Source: Gaeumannomyces sp. JS-464
Taxonomy: Eukaryota; Ascomycota; Sordariomycetes; Magnaporthales; Magnaporthaceae
Length of the DNA: 64,000 bases
Assembly: GCA_002197995.1 (NCBI GenBank)
Contig: NGZR01000001.1
Coordinates: 4,402,001 to 4,466,000, forward strand
Reading direction: 5' to 3'
The notes beneath the pieces are model-generated. The model was not told the origin of the DNA, ran no database searches, and worked only from the letters and a program-made list of their open reading frames with translations. Shown here one piece after another: positions 46,368 to 57,994 of this stretch (positions within the stretch are counted from its first letter, which is position 1; each line of letters opens with the position of its first letter). The translations under genes were made by a program, and so were the position numbers.

Positions 46368-47599
46368 TTAGACCTGTAGCAACCGGGAAAATGCCGGTCC
46401 CTCGTCGCCCTGCCTTACTTTGGCGATCGGGGTCAGAAACGCCTCGTCGTTGTCCCCATCCTGGCAGAGGACCTCTCGGACGTAGTGTTGAGCAACTCTG
46501 AACCACGCCGCCTTCTCTGCCCGGCTGGCTCCAAGGCCGACCCAAACCCAGATCTCCCGGCCTTCGTCATCCAGCAGGAAAACATCGTCCCCATCCAGGT
46601 CGTCGGCCGAGATAGGCTCCCCGTCCTTGACCAGCGTGAACTGCAGTTTTCCAGATGTGTCGCTGAGCCGGTACAGCCGACGCGGCCGGCGCCGCTGCTG
46701 CTCGGCCATGGCTGCCCCGACCGACTCGACGGGCTTCGCGCAGCGGAACGAGTGCGAGGGGCCAAACTCGTCTTTGCCGCCAAGCATGTTGACGACGAGG
46801 CCCGAGCGCACTTCGGTCTGCGCCAGCACCTCGACCTCGACATGCTTGGCCAGCGTCATGTCGTGAACCACCTGCGCGGCCTTGGCCTTCTCCATCGGCG
46901 AGCACCCCGGCCCTGCCACACCCAGATCTTGACGTTGGTGTCGAGGACGAAGACGTCCTTGTCGTCCAGGCTCGCCGCGCTCGGCTCCACCTCGTGCACG
47001 ACGACGGAGTCACGTCCGGGGCCCGCGCCCGGAAGTTTGAAAACGCGTAGCAGCGTCGCCACCTCCTCCTTGTCCCCTTCGTCCTGCTCCACGTGCCGGA
47101 ACCCGGAGCGGACGCCGCCGGAGCGGATCTGCAGCCGCGGGAACAGCTCGACGAACTCGTCCGACAGGCTTTGTTGGAGCTCGCGGTGCTGCGTGGCCCG
47201 GCCGTTGAGGAATTCGTCCAGCTCCACGGTTTTGTAAGCGGCCGTGCCGGCCTCGTCCTGCGTTGTGTGGCGGCCAAGCCAAAAGAAAATGTCGTGCGCC
47301 AGCCTTTTTTGCGCGTCCGGCTCGTCCTTGCTGCCGACCCGGCACGAGTGCAGCACGATGAAGCTGTCGCCGTCGTAGAACTGGCCGTACTTTTCCCGCG
47401 GCCACGGCACGACCTCGAACTGCTCGATGCGCCAGACGAACAGGCCCGGCTCGACGCCGACACGGCCGTCGTTCCAGGCGGGCTCCGTGGCGGCCGAGTT
47501 GAACTTGACCTGGTGGTCGATGTCGCTCCCGATCAGCTCCACGTTGCTGTCCTTGACGTCATACTCCTTGAGGTGCACGAGTCCCTGGTTTGGCGCCAT
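46368..47599 (-). CDS. Gelsolin/fragmin-like actin-binding protein, one frame break
   Basis: Gelsolin-type proteins sever and cap actin filaments under calcium control. The start is MAPNQGLVHLKEYDVKDSNV (47599); the leader upstream looks non-coding. A three-domain fragmin-size protein of about 410 residues is predicted. Domain 1 has PGLFVWRIEQFEVVPW, YGQFYDGDSFIVLHS and DIFFWLGRHTTQDEAGTAAY. Domain 2 has DVFVLDTNVKIWVWQGRG, followed after the break by CSPMEKAKAAQVVHDM. Domain 3 has SGKLQFTLVKDGEPISADDL, DVFLLDDEGREIWVWVGLGA and EKAAWFRVAQHYV. The break is a single base in a GC-rich run near 46908. Everything else is uninterrupted in two frames, so an assembly error is likely. Confidence 0.85.
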
Positions 47600-49290
47600 C
47601 TTGTCCCGCTTGTTCTCCTTTTCGCCTGCAGTAGTTGAAGCGCCTTCTATTCTTGTTCTTTGTTTTGCTTCGTTTCCCTTCCGCGATCTTTTCCCTTTCT
47701 GTGCGGGCGGGTGTATCCCGAATCCAACATGCGATCCAGAGAAAGCAAGTGACTGGCTAATGCTCAACTCAGGGGCATACGCAATTGAGCTGTGGGACTG
47801 GACGCCGTGGAGGCCGAGCGGGGCACTAAGCTCAGGCCTCAGACATTGCACGAGCTTAGCCCAGTGTTGTCCTCGAAAGTCAACAAAGGCTGACCGTCCG
47901 AGTTTGCGATTGGCTCACGCAGAAAAACCGCCCTGCCAAGTGCTGCCTGTTTCAGTTCCCAGGGAGCACAAGAGTCTGGTTAGAGTCTGCGGCCTTGCTC
48001 GTACCGCCCTGGTGGGGGGCGTTTAGGGCGGGGAAGGCTGGCGCTGTGCGCGCTGTTTCAATCCACCAGAACAACACCGCCCCCTGGGTCCAGCGCCTGG
48101 CGAAAACCGGCCAGGGGTCCTGCCCGTGTCCACTCCCCGCCCTGGACGCTCGGCCGATCAGACGTGCCAAGTCTCAGCTGCCAGCCCAGTCCCACAGTGC
48201 AACGGATCCCTGCGCCAAAGGGAGCACGGCAGCCGCCGCTCAACTGTGCGTCTCTGTTCCTCGGATGCCGCGCTCGGGCGGCTCTTTTCGTCCTCCACCA
48301 GACGGCATGGGGATGACCGGGTCCAGATGATTCTCTGTCGAGACCGGCTCGATCGTCTCCAAGAAGTGAGACTGTCGATAAGGTGTGGTCCCAGGGTCCG
48401 CTGAGACGGGATGACAGCTGGAGAGGGGACACTGATGATACCTTAATGACCCCCCTCGCTGCCAGCATCTGGAGTTTTTGCGATGACAACCAATGTCTCG
48501 ATGGGACGGCAGGGTGAATCCGGACGAGCGGGCAGCGCAACCCAACACAGAATGTCCAAAGCCCGGCCGCCAAACTAGCCTTTGGTTGGCTTTCCCTGGC
48601 TGACATTCTCTGGTGGTTGACAGCGGGACGGATGGGCCGGGCGATCTAGCCCCATGCAGCGCTGAGAGAGAGCCGCGGGCGCGTTGCAAACCCATGCCCC
48701 TGCTCGGCCCCTGTCTATCAAACACGTAAGGCGAGCGCCCAGAGCAGCAGTGATCAGCCTGCCCGCGATGCTGCCGTGGGCTGCAGGCTGGCGCCTTTTC
48801 CGGGGCAGCAAAGTCGATCGTCGGGTGATAATACTGGAGGGCTGCACTCCTCCTCAGCTTCTTTTCCGGGAAAATCTTACCCCTTCCTCCCTTCCTCTTG
48901 TTTCTTTTTTATGTTCCATTCCTCATCATTCGCCTTGTGCCCTCTTTTTTGGACATCGCTCCCGCTTCGCTTCCTTTTCTGTCCTGTCGTTGCGAGCATA
49001 GCCGCTGGTTCGGCATTGCAACTCGATTATTATTCCGCGGTCTTGAACGGCTGGCCTTGCGACTTTCGGTTGACCGTGGGCGAGAGGACACTCGACCACT
49101 GGAGATCATATTACAACCTTTTAATATATATCTTCTTTCATTCTTATCTTGTTTCCATTGGGCTCAGCTCTTTTGTTCGTCATCATCATCACCACCACCA
49201 TCGCCTTCTTCCTCATCCTCGCCTCATTCTTGTTCTCTTTCGCCTCTCCCTGCGCATTCTCGGGCCTTCCTGCTTTATTTGTCAATCATA
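47600..49290. other. Divergent promoter region
   Basis: 1.7 kb between the gelsolin-like gene (-) and the membrane protein at 49291 (+). A CT-rich leader runs from 48850 to 49280. No other gene is recognised. Confidence 0.55.
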
Positions 49291-50077
49291 ATGGCCGGCC
49301 TTCTGAACGGTGGACTGGGCGACTTCGTCGCTGAGGTGGTCGATGTCACCACCCCCTTGGTGAGGCCCATCCTCGATCCTGCCGAGTCCACAGGGAGCAG
49401 CTCCGCCTCCTCGACAAGGCCAGCGCGCACAAGAACCCCCACATCAACCACAAAGGCCGTTGAAGCGACCCCGGTCACGCTATCAACCTCGACCAGGCCG
49501 GCCGCCACCGGGACATCACGCCCGGGGCGCTCTCCCGCCCCTGCGGCAAGCGGCACCCGCGCGCGACACCTCACCGCCCGCGCGGTCCTCAGAGCCCGCT
49601 GCGCCGCCGCGCCGCCGCCGCCGCCGCCGCCCAGCATCCTCATCAGAACCCCTCCCGGCCCCGGCATCTTCAGCACCGGCAGCGGTCACGTCCGTGGACG
49701 CGACGCCCTTGCCGCCCATCTCGGCGACCCCGCTGCCGACGCTGGAGGCGGAAATGCCCTACACGCCGCCGCAGGCGCAGAGCAGCTCCGCCGCGGCGCC
49801 CACAACCACGCCGGCGGAGCCGCCGAGCCGGGGGCCGGCGGCGGCCGAGCAGCAGGGCCTGGTGCTGGACCCGAGCAAGAACCCGACCATGATGGCGCTC
49901 GTCATCACCATCCCCGTCGCCGCCCTCGTCCTTGTCGGCGTCACCGTCGTGCTCTGGAAGGGCGGCTGCCTGCGCTGCGGCCGGCGCCGCCAGAACAACA
50001 TCATCAAGGGCGAGATAGAGCACGAGGCCTGGCAGAAGGTGCATGCCGAGAAGTTTGGTCCGTCCAGGAATTACTAG
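49291..50077 (+). CDS. Ser/Thr/Pro-rich single-pass membrane protein, one frame break
   Basis: It begins MAGLLNGGLGDFVAEVVDVT without a classic signal peptide. A Ser/Thr/Pro/Ala-rich low-complexity region follows. A C-terminal segment in the next frame has SAAAPTTTPAEPPSRG, a membrane helix (MMALVITIPVAALVLVGVTV) and a short basic tail with GCLRCGRRRQNNI, ending GPSRNY. The frame change is needed near 49560, in a GC-rich run (ACCCGCGCGCGAC). The design matches many fungal wall- or membrane-anchored proteins; I cannot assign a role. The C-terminal half is firm, but the join is inferred. Confidence 0.65.
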
Positions 50078-50698
50078 GGGGGAAGGGGGAAGATGTGCAC
50101 AGTATACACACTCTACCCCGAGGGCGTAACCATGCCGTATCGAACAATCATTGTAATCCGAACAACTTTCTTTATCACGACATGGGATGGCGTTTCGGTG
50201 TTATTTTTCGCTTTTGTCCCCCTTGCCAGGAGCATGCATCAGAATGGGGAGCTCTACGCGGCCAGGAATGATATCCGCCTGACAAATGGCAATATCGCCT
50301 GTTTCCCCTTTTTTTTCCTCTTGTGGGATTAACGCATTGTACAAATGAGACAGCAGGATGGGGTCATTGTGGGAAAATATTGTTAGGGCAGTCAACAGAC
50401 AGGACACTTAAAACATAAAATTTATTAACCAAACAGTCCAGCCCATACTGAATTTGTGCAATCATTGTTGGTTCTGCGAGGCTTTCCCTGAAAGCGTTGT
50501 CTTGTTGACTTGATTCTATCAGCACACCGGTTGTCGAGCTCGCTTCATTCGCGGATTGCACGTTATGTGGAGCATGGACGCCTCGCGATAGGTAAACAGC
50601 ATTCGGTCTCATCGTTTCATAATGTGTGAACTATGGTTACAAAAGCCCGATGGCGAATATCGGCAAATAGCTAAACAAGGCCCTCCTTCAAGCCCGCC
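50078..50698. other. Intergenic region between convergent genes
   Basis: 621 bases of 3' flanks of the membrane protein (+) and catalase (-). No feature is seen. Confidence 0.6.
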
Positions 50699-52876
50699 CT
50701 AGTACGCGACCTGGGTGTTGAGCCCGTCCATTTCGCGGGCCCAGTTGCGATGCATGGCGATGCTGTGGAAGAACTGCTCCAGGAAGCCAGTGGCGCCCTT
50801 GGCGATGGTGACGACCTCCTTGAGGCTCTCGGGCCTCACGTTCCCGACGGTGACGACGCCGTAGGACTCGACCGCCTCCTCGTCGCTGGAGACGTTGATC
50901 TCGGGCAGCGCCAGCGCCATCTTGACCAGGGCGGCGGCCTCGCCCGACGCGCCGATGGCCTTGAGGTGGCCAAACGCCTCGCGGACGTAGTGCAGCGCGC
51001 GGCCGTTCCTCGCCAGCGTCTTGACCGACTCGGTGCCCCCGGGCACGAAGACGGCGTCCACCATGGTGCTGCGGAAGCCCTCGAGGTGGTGGTCGGGCTT
51101 GACGCCCTTTGCCGACCCCCTCGTCTCGCCGGCCGCGTAGATGGGGGAGCGCCTCGGCGCGATGGTCAGCGGGATGGCCTGCGCCGCGGCCAGGGAGGCG
51201 CGCACGGCCGAGTAGGCGACCGAGTCGTATCCGTCGGCGATTAGGATGGCCACCTTGCGGGAAGCGACGGTGGGGTTGGAGGGGACGAACTCGAGCTGGC
51301 TCAGGCCGCGCGACTTTTGGCCGCGGTTCTCCATGCCCGTGGCCTTGTCCGGGATCGGGGCGCCGACCATCTCGGCGACGCTCTGGGCCAGGCCCAGGTC
51401 GAGCTCGGTCAGGCGCTTCACCAGGTTCCCATAGACCTCTTCTTCCTCGCAGTGGTCCAGCTCGAACGAGAAGGCGGCGAGCATGTGCCGGCGCTCAACC
51501 TCCGACATGCTGTTGAAGAACATCTGGGCCTGTGAGATGTGGTCCTTGAACTTCGCACTCCGTGCCCGAGCCTTGATTCCCTCGATCTTGGTGGCGTGCT
51601 CGACGTAGGCGCCCTCGGCAGCCGAGGCGGGAGGGTTGATGCCGAAGCGATTGGGCCAGTAGTTGGCCTTGCCCTTGGTGATAGTGTGACGCAGCTTGCC
51701 GTCACGGTTGAAGTTGAGAACAGGGCAAACGGGGCGGTTGATGGGGAGCTCCTCCCAGTTGATGCCCAGGCGGCTGATCTGGGTGTCCTGGTACGAAAAA
51801 TTACGACCTTGGAGCAGAGGATCGTCGGAAAAGCCGATGCCAGGGACGACGTGGCTGGTGCAGAAGGCGATCTGCTCAGTCTCGGGGAAGAACTCGTCGA
51901 CGTTGCGGTTTAGCTCAAGGGTGCCGACGTAGTCGACCGGGATGAGATCCTCGGGCCAGACCTTTGTGGCGTCCAGGATGTCGAAGTCGAAGTCGTGCTC
52001 GCGGCTCTCGGGGAGAACCTGGACGCCAAACTTCCACTTGGGGAAGGCGCCGTTGGCAATAGCCTCCATCAGGTCTTTGCGGTGGAAGTCGGGATCCTGG
52101 CCGGCCAGCTTGAGGGCCTCGTCCCAGACTAGGCTGTGGACGCCGAGCTCCGGGGTGAAGTGGAACTTGACAAAGTGGCGCTCCCCTTTGGCGTTGATGA
52201 GCGTAAACGTGTTGACGCCGAAGCCCTGCATCATGCGGTAGGAGCGCGGGATCGCGCGGTCCGACATGGCCCACATGAACATGTGAGTGGCCTCGGAGTG
52301 TTGGTACATGAAGTCCCAAAAGTTGTTGTGCGCCGTCTGCGCCTGTGGCACCTCGTTGTCTGGCTCGGGTTTCGCCGCGTGGATGACGTCGGGGAACTTG
52401 ATGGCGTCCTGGATGAAGAAGACGGGGATATTGTTGCCCACAATATCCCAGTTCCCCTCGGGCGTGTAGAACTTGACCGCGAAGCCGCGGACGTCGCGGA
52501 CCGTGTCGGCAGAGCCGCGGCTGCCCAGGACCGTCGAGAAGCGTACGAAAACGGGGGTCTCACGCGAGGTGTCGGTCAGGATCTTTGCGCACGTCAGGTG
52601 CTCGATGCTCTTCTGCAGCGTGAACTTGCCGTGCACGCCGGTGCCGCGGGCGTGGACGACGCGCTCAGGGATGCGCTCGTGGTCGAAGTGGTGGATCCTC
52701 TCGCGGGCGAACTGGTCCTCCAGCAGCGACGGCCCCGTGTGCTCGTCGCTCATCACCCGCAGCCAGTCGTCGGCGCTGGACATGCGGGTGCCAAAGTCGG
52801 ACGTCATTCTGCCGTCGGCCGAGGGCGTGACCGTATTGCGGCCAAGGTCTGCTATCTTGTCGCCCTGCGAATGCAT
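50699..52876 (-). CDS. Large-subunit catalase with C-terminal class I glutamine-amidotransferase-like domain
   Basis: Catalase converts hydrogen peroxide to water and oxygen. This is the ~80-kDa large-subunit type found as spore and secreted catalases of filamentous fungi (clade 2), related to bacterial HPII. A single exon of 725 residues. The distal His75 lies in ERVVHARGTGVHG; Asn148 lies in WDIVGNNIPVFF; the haem-ligand Tyr362 is in RNFSYQDTQISRL. The C-terminal ~160 residues (RKVAILIADGYDS to VPGGTESVKTLARNG) form the flavodoxin-like domain seen in this group. The codon 5' of the ATG is preceded by an in-frame TGA, so 52876 is the start unless an upstream exon exists. No signal peptide is seen, so a cytosolic or spore location is likely. 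Uninterrupted over 2.2 kb. Confidence 0.94.
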   Translation of the reverse strand: MHSQGDKIADLGRNTVTPSADGRMTSDFGTRMSSADDWLRVMSDEHTGPSLLEDQFARERIHHFDHERIPERVVHARGTGVHGKFTLQKSIEHLTCAKILTDTSRETPVFVRFSTVLGSRGSADTVRDVRGFAVKFYTPEGNWDIVGNNIPVFFIQDAIKFPDVIHAAKPEPDNEVPQAQTAHNNFWDFMYQHSEATHMFMWAMSDRAIPRSYRMMQGFGVNTFTLINAKGERHFVKFHFTPELGVHSLVWDEALKLAGQDPDFHRKDLMEAIANGAFPKWKFGVQVLPESREHDFDFDILDATKVWPEDLIPVDYVGTLELNRNVDEFFPETEQIAFCTSHVVPGIGFSDDPLLQGRNFSYQDTQISRLGINWEELPINRPVCPVLNFNRDGKLRHTITKGKANYWPNRFGINPPASAAEGAYVEHATKIEGIKARARSAKFKDHISQAQMFFNSMSEVERRHMLAAFSFELDHCEEEEVYGNLVKRLTELDLGLAQSVAEMVGAPIPDKATGMENRGQKSRGLSQLEFVPSNPTVASRKVAILIADGYDSVAYSAVRASLAAAQAIPLTIAPRRSPIYAAGETRGSAKGVKPDHHLEGFRSTMVDAVFVPGGTESVKTLARNGRALHYVREAFGHLKAIGASGEAAALVKMALALPEINVSSDEEAVESYGVVTVGNVRPESLKEVVTIAKGATGFLEQFFHSIAMHRNWAREMDGLNTQVAY

Positions 52877-55800
52877 GACGTACGACTGGCCCTTTTTGAG
52901 GGAGTCTCCAATGTCTTTGAGGGAAAGTCATGGGTTCTGACGAGAGGGAGATTATAGAGAGTTTTGCCAGTACCGGAGTCTGATATGTGGGAGCGAGGGA
53001 GAGAGACGGACTGGGACCAGAAGCTGAACGTGGGCGAGACTGGAAAGAATGGGAGACTTGGTTTAAATGCTACCAGGCAGGCAGGTGGTCTCTAGGTACA
53101 CAGGGAAGGAGGAGCCAAGGGCAGCTCAAGACTACTTGCCCGGCACGCCCGCGGAGTTGGAAAATGATTGCTAATATCCCACCTCGAGGAGCGAACCCTC
53201 CGCCACCATCCATCTCGTGCCGGAGGTTCCTGCCCGCCCAGAGCAGGTACCTCTGGTATGTCCTCTGGTATGTCTGCCTGTTAGTCCGATCTTGGATCGT
53301 GGATGCCGTTTGTATGCTTGGGGCGCGGGCAACTCTTCGGTCAGATCGATCAACGACAGCCTCTCCAACGACGTCAATGAAGCTGTCCTTGGCGTTCTTG
53401 GTTGCCGGATTTGGAAATGAATGGAACTGCCCCCGCTTGCACGGCAGGCGCCAGGCGGAGAGCCGAAGAAACTCGGTGGGAGGGAGAACGGTGTGCCTGC
53501 GTGCCTCGCCCTGTCTCGCCTTGTCTAATCGGGCTCATGTTGAGCTCATCTTGACGCGGGGTTTGCCCGTTTTCTCGTCGGTGTTGCTGCTGGCAGGGCT
53601 GGCTGCACCACATCGGCTGCACTGAAAAGATGTGCCAATAATGATGCAATTGTTAAACAGAGATCTGTAATTCGCCAGCCACGGTTCTTGCCTTTTCATT
53701 CGTTTCCAGGCCACACAAAAGTCCAGCATCATGTTCGCGTCATTGATGTCGGCGGGTCATCGAAACTGCCCAAAGAGGGGCTCTTCTGCTCAACCAGGCG
53801 ACTATGATTGGTTGTTCTGATGGATTTGGCGTGGAGGGTGGAAGAACAGCCTCGACCAACCCACCAAGCATGGCAATTGCAATAATGATTCCAAACGCCT
53901 GGTCGCCACAGAATACCAGGTACCGCCTTTTTTCGTGCTTTCCCGCAAGCGCCCCAGCGGGAGCCGGCCGGCCGCGGAGACCGCCTCCTCTCCACGAGGC
54001 GCCGTTTCTAGTTGTGGTCTCTAGGTACTCCCCTCGCCAGGAGGTACGAACTATTGGCGACGCGAGGATGTCCCTATTTTGTCTGCGAACAGCCGCACAC
54101 TTCAATAGCTCGCACACCTTCAACACCCGTTTTTTCCTTGGCGTCGCGCAGACGGGACAATACAGAGTATGACGGGTTCAAGTACGATGCATCGCTGCGC
54201 CGACTTGACGAGGCTCAATTTCTCAGTGCGAATCCTCAGGGATGATCGGCCGTCGGAGTCCTCCTGCTTCTCATAACATGGGACGGGGCGCCATGCCGAC
54301 CCATGCTTATTTGCAAGCTCTTCAGACGGTCTGGATTTCGCGTCCTAGCAAGGGTTGGCTGGGTGGGTGGGTTTCGCCTCGGATGGCGGGCCAGCACACA
54401 TGGCCTTTCGCTGCCGGCCTGGCCTGGAGCTTCCCGGCACGTCCGGTCTTCCGACACATCGATTTCTGGGTTGGAGCATCGACTCATATCCTCTCCACCA
54501 CTGAGGCGGCATACGAAAATAACGGCCCACCTCGATGTACCGACTGGGCCCCCCATGTCAAAAACCACCCAATCAGGGTCAATTCAATAGAAAAAATCAT
54601 CCCTGCACCAGAAGATACATCTGCACCGGCCAAACGTTCATAACCTTTGAAGGAGGGCAGACAATCCGCCAGGGACCCTGTTGTTGTCAGAGTGACCTAT
54701 CCCTGGGCCGGAACTTACCCATGCCACCTACGTATATTTGGTGCAGCGAGTCTCTCACTCGACTAGGCAATGACGCTGCAGTTTGCTGGCGGTCAACAAG
54801 AGCAGCACTCTCTTGCCTTGATCCGAAGGTCCGAAATTGCCGATCCAAACCGAAACTTCCAGGTCGACCCCGTCCTGTCCCGTTTCCCCGTTGACAGTCT
54901 GTCTTCTGGCTGTCTATTGCCTTGACGTTTGGTCAAGCTTTCAGCCCGAGGCTTGGCTGGCCAACGATGTGTCCGACCAATGTGCGCCCCTGGGAAATGC
55001 CGTCCCCGCTCAGTCAGGCTACCATATTGCACATTGAAGGCTCTCTGCGACCTATCTCCCTGCCCAACCTTCTGCAATACGCCTACAATAGTCGGGCAGG
55101 CAGCATCCACCATGCAATCGAGATCATCCGACGTATATCGGGGGGCTTGAACGGACCGATATAGGTTCTCGAGCCTGGGGCACGAGAGACCGCGTCCAGG
55201 AGCGGATCCGTCCAATCTCCAGGCCTTTTTGCCTCAAAACGGTCTGACTTGTTCATGCGACGCTTCCCAGTCCTGAGACGCGACTCGGGGCTCCTGGCGG
55301 GCCTGCCACGATGGCGCACGGCGCCTCCATGCCGCACGCGATGGTGCGCTGAGTTGACCCTCCCGCTCGTCTGATGGCAGAGGCCCTGGCCCCAAGCCCC
55401 TGGAGCGATCGTCTTGGCCACGTCGATCGCCCATTGGGCCAATCCAACCTTGCCAACACCGGCTTGACCTGATATTACCATTTCTACAGACATGCGTCTC
55501 TCCATGTCCCTCCTAGGACAAAGATTCTAACCGATGTCGCGAGGTGGACCCTTCGTGTCTGATGTCGCATCCCACGTGTGGAAACTTGCTTCAGCAAGCT
55601 AAGCTGCGGTGCCGACATCGTACGGTGATAGGTGCGTCCGCGGCACGCCGTGCCCACATCGCGAGCAGGTTCGGGCTGTGTCTTGTTCGTTGAGCGTGTA
55701 TAACAGTTGGTATCGACCGCTTCACTGTCATCGTCTCCTTGACTCTATCCTCAGCCCTCAGCCCATCCAGGACAGACAAACAACCACTTCCATTCTTTTG

Positions 55801-55966
55801 GAGTTGACCTCCTCTCCTTATCTTTGCACCAGTTCTGTGAGCTGTTTCATTCTTTGCCTTGAACTACCCGCCAGCAGTCGCACATCAACAAACCACCAAA
55901 GTTTATTCGTCTCGTTGCTTTATAGAGGATCCCATACGCGGCCAACAAAACAGCCTTTCCAGCAAA
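52877..55966. other. Long divergent intergenic region
   Basis: 3.1 kb between catalase (-) and the small secreted protein (+). It should carry both promoters. A minus-strand frame at 55083-55505 contains a P-loop-like GQAGVGKVG but nothing else of a kinase or NACHT domain follows. No supported gene is present. Confidence 0.5.
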
Positions 55967-56376
55967 ATGCAGACCAAGACCCTCGTCCTTGCCCTCCTGG
56001 CCACCGTCGCATCGAGCGCCGCCGTGCCCGCGACGTGGCTGGCCCCTCCGACGCTGCTACCCTCGAGAAGAGGGCGAAGGTCGGTGACGCCGATTTCGGC
56101 ACTTGCACTCCGACTATGGATTTCAAGGCGGGCCGCCCTGGCCGGAAGGCAAACGAGTCGACCTTCCTGCCGACCGACCCGGTGGTTGCCAAGGGCCAGC
56201 AGGATGCCCTTAACCCTAACATTATTACGCGCCGTATCTGCGACCAGCTCACTAACGTGTGCGGCGCCAACGCTGCGGCCAAGGCCAAGTGCAAGGCCGC
56301 CGAGGCCACTGTTGCTGGCTTGGGGACCAAGGACGCGTCTACGGCCGCCGCCTTCAATAAGGCGCTTGGCTTCTAG
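55967..56376 (+). CDS. Small secreted protein with Kex2 site, one frame break
   Basis: Signal peptide MQTKTLVLALLATVASSAAV (start 55967). In a second frame the protein continues RDVAGPSDAATLEKR, with a Lys-Arg Kex2 cleavage site. The mature part runs AKVGDADFGTCTPTMDFKAG, then ALNPNIITRRICDQLTNVCG and ends AAFNKALGF. The mature part carries four Cys, which could form two disulfides. The frame change is a missing base near 56025 in CCCGCG; restoring it gives about 136 residues. Similar short secreted proteins of unknown role are common in Pezizomycotina; effector function is not shown. The pre-pro-mature layout across the break supports a real gene. Confidence 0.72.
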
Positions 56377-57994
56377 ACGATCGAGTCAGACTCAATCCAT
56401 GGTATTTTTTTTTTCCTCTTCCTGGCTTGTTTTCTTTTGCTCAACGAGTTGATATTTTTACGATTTGTCTCTAGCCCCTTGGGGGAAGCGTGTTGTTATG
56501 GTATGAATGGGATGAATAAGGGCTTAGGCGTTGTTGAAGCACGATATCTGGCAGGGCAGTACAGCGGCGGCAGTGGTTTGCTTGTCTATTAGTTTGGTGG
56601 CGAGACAGGATTTAGGTTAATGACTTGACAAAGACACATCCAAGTCATACCTACATACAAGCACACCTATCCAACGATTTGTGGCTCCAGAACCGATTGC
56701 TTAGATAATCGCGGCATCCGAGGCCGCATCTAACCAATGTCATGACCCTTGGATACGATCGAATTTGGGTTGGTGGTTGACGCGATAAGCATGCGTTCGA
56801 TGTGAGCTTGGCCAACGCCAGATGCACCAGAGGGGACGCCGGATCAGCACAGCTCGCTGCACTCCGGGGACCCCGACAACGGCAGGTTGTGCCGACGGCG
56901 ACCCCTGGGCACTGGGTTCGTATCCACTGGGGGCTCTGCAAAATTTGGCCATGTTGAGGCGACATGGAGATAGCACAAATGGATCCTGATGCCCCAAATA
57001 CGGGCAATCGCGGGCGCTTTGTCCGCCGCGGGTGGAGCAGGCGGCAGGGAGGAAGCACGGCAGTGCTACTCAACTCAAGTCAGAAACGGCGCTGACACAG
57101 GAATATCCCGGCCGCCCTCTGCTCACGCGCGTCGTTTCACCCCTGTCTCCCGTGCGCCGATGGCTCCCAGGCCTTCAGAGAGGCATTTATCTAACTTTTG
57201 GGTGCAATGGCCGCGAGGGCGCTAAGTGCGAATTACGCGTCCGCCATGTTGCAATTGGCAGGCGAGGCGGCGGCGCGTGCCCTCGTGGTGCTGGCGACCG
57301 GTGGCTGGTGGTGACTGGTGGTGACTGGTGCTGGTGGTGCCGGTAGTGCCGTGTAGCGAGCAACGGATATGATGTGGCATTGGAAGTCGGCCGCAGCGAC
57401 TAATCCACGACGCCATCTTCTGTCCTGGCCGCTGCCGGCACCAAGACAGGACGCCAACGCCATCAACGGAAGCCCTGACGTCAAGCAGCCTGGGCCCCAG
57501 AAATCGACGGCGCCTGGGACGGTGAACGAGTCGTGGCCGCCCCCGGGTGCACTGCCACGACGCGGGCACGTGCAACTGTCAGCGTTTTACCTTCGGCTTC
57601 GAAACGTTAAATCCCGCCATCGCCCAGCCTGTCAAGAAGCCGTGGCCAGCCGCCCTTTTCGGCTCCCTCCTCCGGATCCCCTCCCCCGTGTGCAGGAACC
57701 TTGAGGCGTGGTGGTGCGATGTGTGGGCTCGCCGTGGCGCAACTAGTGAAGCTACATCATATCTGGGCGCCTTGGCCGAGCCGGTTGGTATCGGTCACCG
57801 CCATCAGAAGCGAAACGACCGAAGCTGCCTCCAAGACAGGCAGGCAGGCAGGCAGGCAGCAGGCAGGCAGGCAGGCAGGCAGGCAGACAAGCAAGCAACC
57901 ACACCACCAGGTTCACCAGCAAAAGAGCCGCGAGCATGGAGCTGGAGCGCGGGGCCGCGGGCCGGCTGCCGTTGCTAGGCTGGGCCTCGAGGCC
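56377..57994. other. Intergenic region with a microsatellite
   Basis: 1.6 kb between two plus-strand genes. It contains the AGGC repeat at 57837-57890, which is open in the frame of the next gene but precedes its likely start. No other feature is recognised. Confidence 0.55.
57837..57890. repeat. AGGC tetranucleotide microsatellite
   Basis: About thirteen AGGC units with one three-base interruption, directly upstream of the F-box-like gene at 57995. Being a 4-base unit, it would shift frame if ever translated. Confidence 0.9.

Noticed and set aside
48898..50271. A 457-codon plus-strand frame
   Set aside because: Only the part from 49291 to about 49560 is coding-like. The upstream part is a CT-rich leader, and the part after the break is the wrong frame of the membrane protein.
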